46,491 nt of DNA from a candidate division WOR-3 bacterium (lineage in GTDB: Bacteria; SDB-A), in NCBI GenBank assembly GCA_016934535.1, contig JAFGSQ010000034.1, positions 1 through 46,491 of the forward strand, in the 5' to 3' direction. The notes below the pieces were generated by a model. The model did not search any database and was not told the DNA's origin. It worked only from the letters and a program-made list of their open reading frames with translations. How positions within the stretch are numbered: the stretch's first letter is position 1; the number at the start of each line of letters is the position of its first letter. The position numbers were made by a program, and so were the translations under genes. This document shows positions 45,409-46,491 of the stretch, piece by piece.

Positions 45409-45415
45409 ATGAGTG

Positions 45416-46491
45416 GTGAACACGACAAGCGATCCTGCCGCAGAAGAATGGAAACGAGTGATAGACGCTCTCCCTGACCTTGTCTGTATTATCGATTCAG
45501 AGCACAGGATTCGCTGGATGAACGCCGCGATGGCGGAAAAACTGGGTGTTATTCAGGCGGAGGTGACAGGTCTGACCTGTTACGAAGCAGTGCATGGAGC
45601 AACCTGCCCGTCGGATTTCTGCCCCCACTGCCAACTACTCCGGGATCAGCAGGAACATGCAGCCGAGATTCACGAGGAACGGCTCGGGGGCGATTTTATG
45701 GTGACCTGTACTCCCCTGCGGGACCAAGAAGGAAAGTTGATCGGGAGCGTCCATGTGGCACGAGACATCTCCGAACGCAAGCAGGCGGAGGATGAGATGC
45801 AAAGCGCGTATGGCCGTCTTGCTGCCACGCTCTCATTTATCACGACGGTCATTTCGTCCGTTCCTATTCCCCTTTTTTACAAAGACAGAGAGGGACGTTA
45901 CATTGGAGTGAACGAAGCATTTGCCGAACTCATGGGATATACACCTGATTATTACAAGGGTAAAACCGTGATGGAGCTTTGGCCTAGCGAATATGCTCAG
46001 GTGTACCATGACAGAGATCTTGAGTTGATGAACAACCCTAAACGACAAATCTATGAATTCAAGGTGCTGGACAAGAACGGGATAGACCATCGAGTGATTT
46101 GGTCCAAGGATGTGTTTCGAGATGAACACGGCCAAGTCGCGGGTATTGTAGGTGCCTTTCTGGACATCTCCGAGCGGGTGCGCGCGGAAGAGGCCCTGAA
46201 AGCCGCTGAGGAGGAAAAAGCGCTCATGTTGAACAGCACATCGGACCTCGTTGTTTACCACGACAAGGATATGCGGATTCGATGGGCGAACAAAATGGCA
46301 TCCATTTCGGTCAACAGACCATCTGAAGAGTTGATCGGACATTATTGCTGGGATATCTGGCATCAACGCCGGGAACCCTGCGTGGGCTGTCCCGTAATTC
46401 TGGCGCGCGATACCGGACAACCACAGGAAGCGGAAATCGGCTCTCCGGATGGCAGGCAATGGTTCATTCGTGGATATCCCATCAAGAACGC
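45416..46491 (+). CDS. Multi-PAS sensor protein, 3' end cut by the window
   Basis: Open from the GTG at 45416 to the window edge, 358 codons without stop. Three PAS domains in a row: VIDALPDLVCIIDSEHRIRW with CPSDFCPHC; TLSFITTVISSVPIPLFYKD with FAELMGYTPDYY and a PAC end GIVGAFLDISERVRAEEALK; and LMLNSTSDLVVYHDKDMRIR with EPCVGCPVI. No membrane helix is seen in this part. The missing C terminus is probably a histidine kinase or cyclase, but that is a guess. Arginine is mostly CGN (about 20 of 25 by hand count), unlike the AGA/AGG of the other genes, and GC content is visibly higher. This gene is foreign or belongs to another genome. Confidence 0.85.
   Translation, partial: MNTTSDPAAEEWKRVIDALPDLVCIIDSEHRIRWMNAAMAEKLGVIQAEVTGLTCYEAVHGATCPSDFCPHCQLLRDQQEHAAEIHEERLGGDFMVTCTPLRDQEGKLIGSVHVARDISERKQAEDEMQSAYGRLAATLSFITTVISSVPIPLFYKDREGRYIGVNEAFAELMGYTPDYYKGKTVMELWPSEYAQVYHDRDLELMNNPKRQIYEFKVLDKNGIDHRVIWSKDVFRDEHGQVAGIVGAFLDISERVRAEEALKAAEEEKALMLNSTSDLVVYHDKDMRIRWANKMASISVNRPSEELIGHYCWDIWHQRREPCVGCPVILARDTGQPQEAEIGSPDGRQWFIRGYPIKN

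Larger units (their letters stand above)
44999..45415. other. 417-base gap containing a composition boundary
   Basis: The left part is AT-rich and holds only a possible 23-codon gene on the minus strand (45068-45139). From about 45300 the base composition rises in G and C and stays high to the window end. No repeat, tRNA or insertion-sequence end is visible at the change. A ribosome site for the PAS gene closes the gap. Confidence 0.6.

Overview
The window looks like a chromosomal piece of an uncultured, Gram-negative, probably anaerobic bacterium related to the FCB / WOR-3-type candidate phyla. This placement is inferred from protein content, not measured. The supporting signs are two adjacent GWxTD-domain proteins, a secreted FG-GAP protein with a C-terminal sorting-type domain, an Omp85/TamA-like outer-membrane protein, several lipoproteins, and a 1078-residue SecA with large insertions. 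Arginine in the main part of the window is mostly AGA/AGG. I see no insertion sequence, prophage or CRISPR array, and only one RNA gene, tRNA-Ala(GGC).

Layout. 1-5.8 kb: secreted FG-GAP protein, a PAS protein with a four-cysteine tail, and a convergent hybrid histidine kinase. 5.9-10.2 kb (minus): sugar-type oxidoreductase, DUF3298-like lipoprotein, unknown membrane protein, M28 peptidase. 10.3-13.6 kb (plus): wlbA, glnA, YitT-family protein, closed by a strong bidirectional terminator. 13.7-19.8 kb (minus): polyprenyl-phosphate sugar transferase, purH, dGTPase-like gene, serC-like aminotransferase, serA. 19.9-25.3 kb (plus): DegT-type sugar aminotransferase, two GWxTD proteins, nadB, a short ribosome-hibernation factor. 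25.4-32.7 kb (minus): a long run with a redox/cofactor half (YkgJ-like, ApbE, AmmeMemoRadiSam enzyme, NusG-II protein, Gx transporter), then tRNA-Ala, then an envelope half (two lipoproteins, a one-helix protein, an outer-membrane barrel). 32.7-34.8 kb: HAD phosphatase and gdhA, convergent across a terminator. 35.0-39.5 kb (plus): eno, divIC-like, DUF362 ferredoxin protein, HD hydrolase, FGE-like protein, tightly packed. 39.5-45.0 kb: secA with an E2-like gene, a PC4-like protein, an M48 peptidase. 45.4 kb to the end: a truncated PAS sensor gene of clearly different composition.

Functional picture. The window mixes central metabolism (serine, purine, NAD, glutamate/glutamine, enolase) with cell-surface work. 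WlbA, the DegT aminotransferase and the polyprenyl sugar transferase suggest a surface glycan carrying an amino-modified uronic sugar. NusG-II, Gx transporter, ApbE and the radical SAM enzyme suggest flavoprotein and other cofactor chemistry at the membrane.

Most worth a second look: (i) the outer-membrane barrel gene, whose only ATG with a signal-like leader is one base out of frame at a T9 tract and which carries a terminator-like hairpin in its first codons; (ii) the sharp composition and codon change near 45.3 kb, which is either transfer or a chimeric join; (iii) an E2-acyltransferase-like protein without its catalytic histidine, translationally coupled to secA; (iv) the GspG-like lipoprotein / TPR / barrel run. 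None of these proves a new system from sequence alone.
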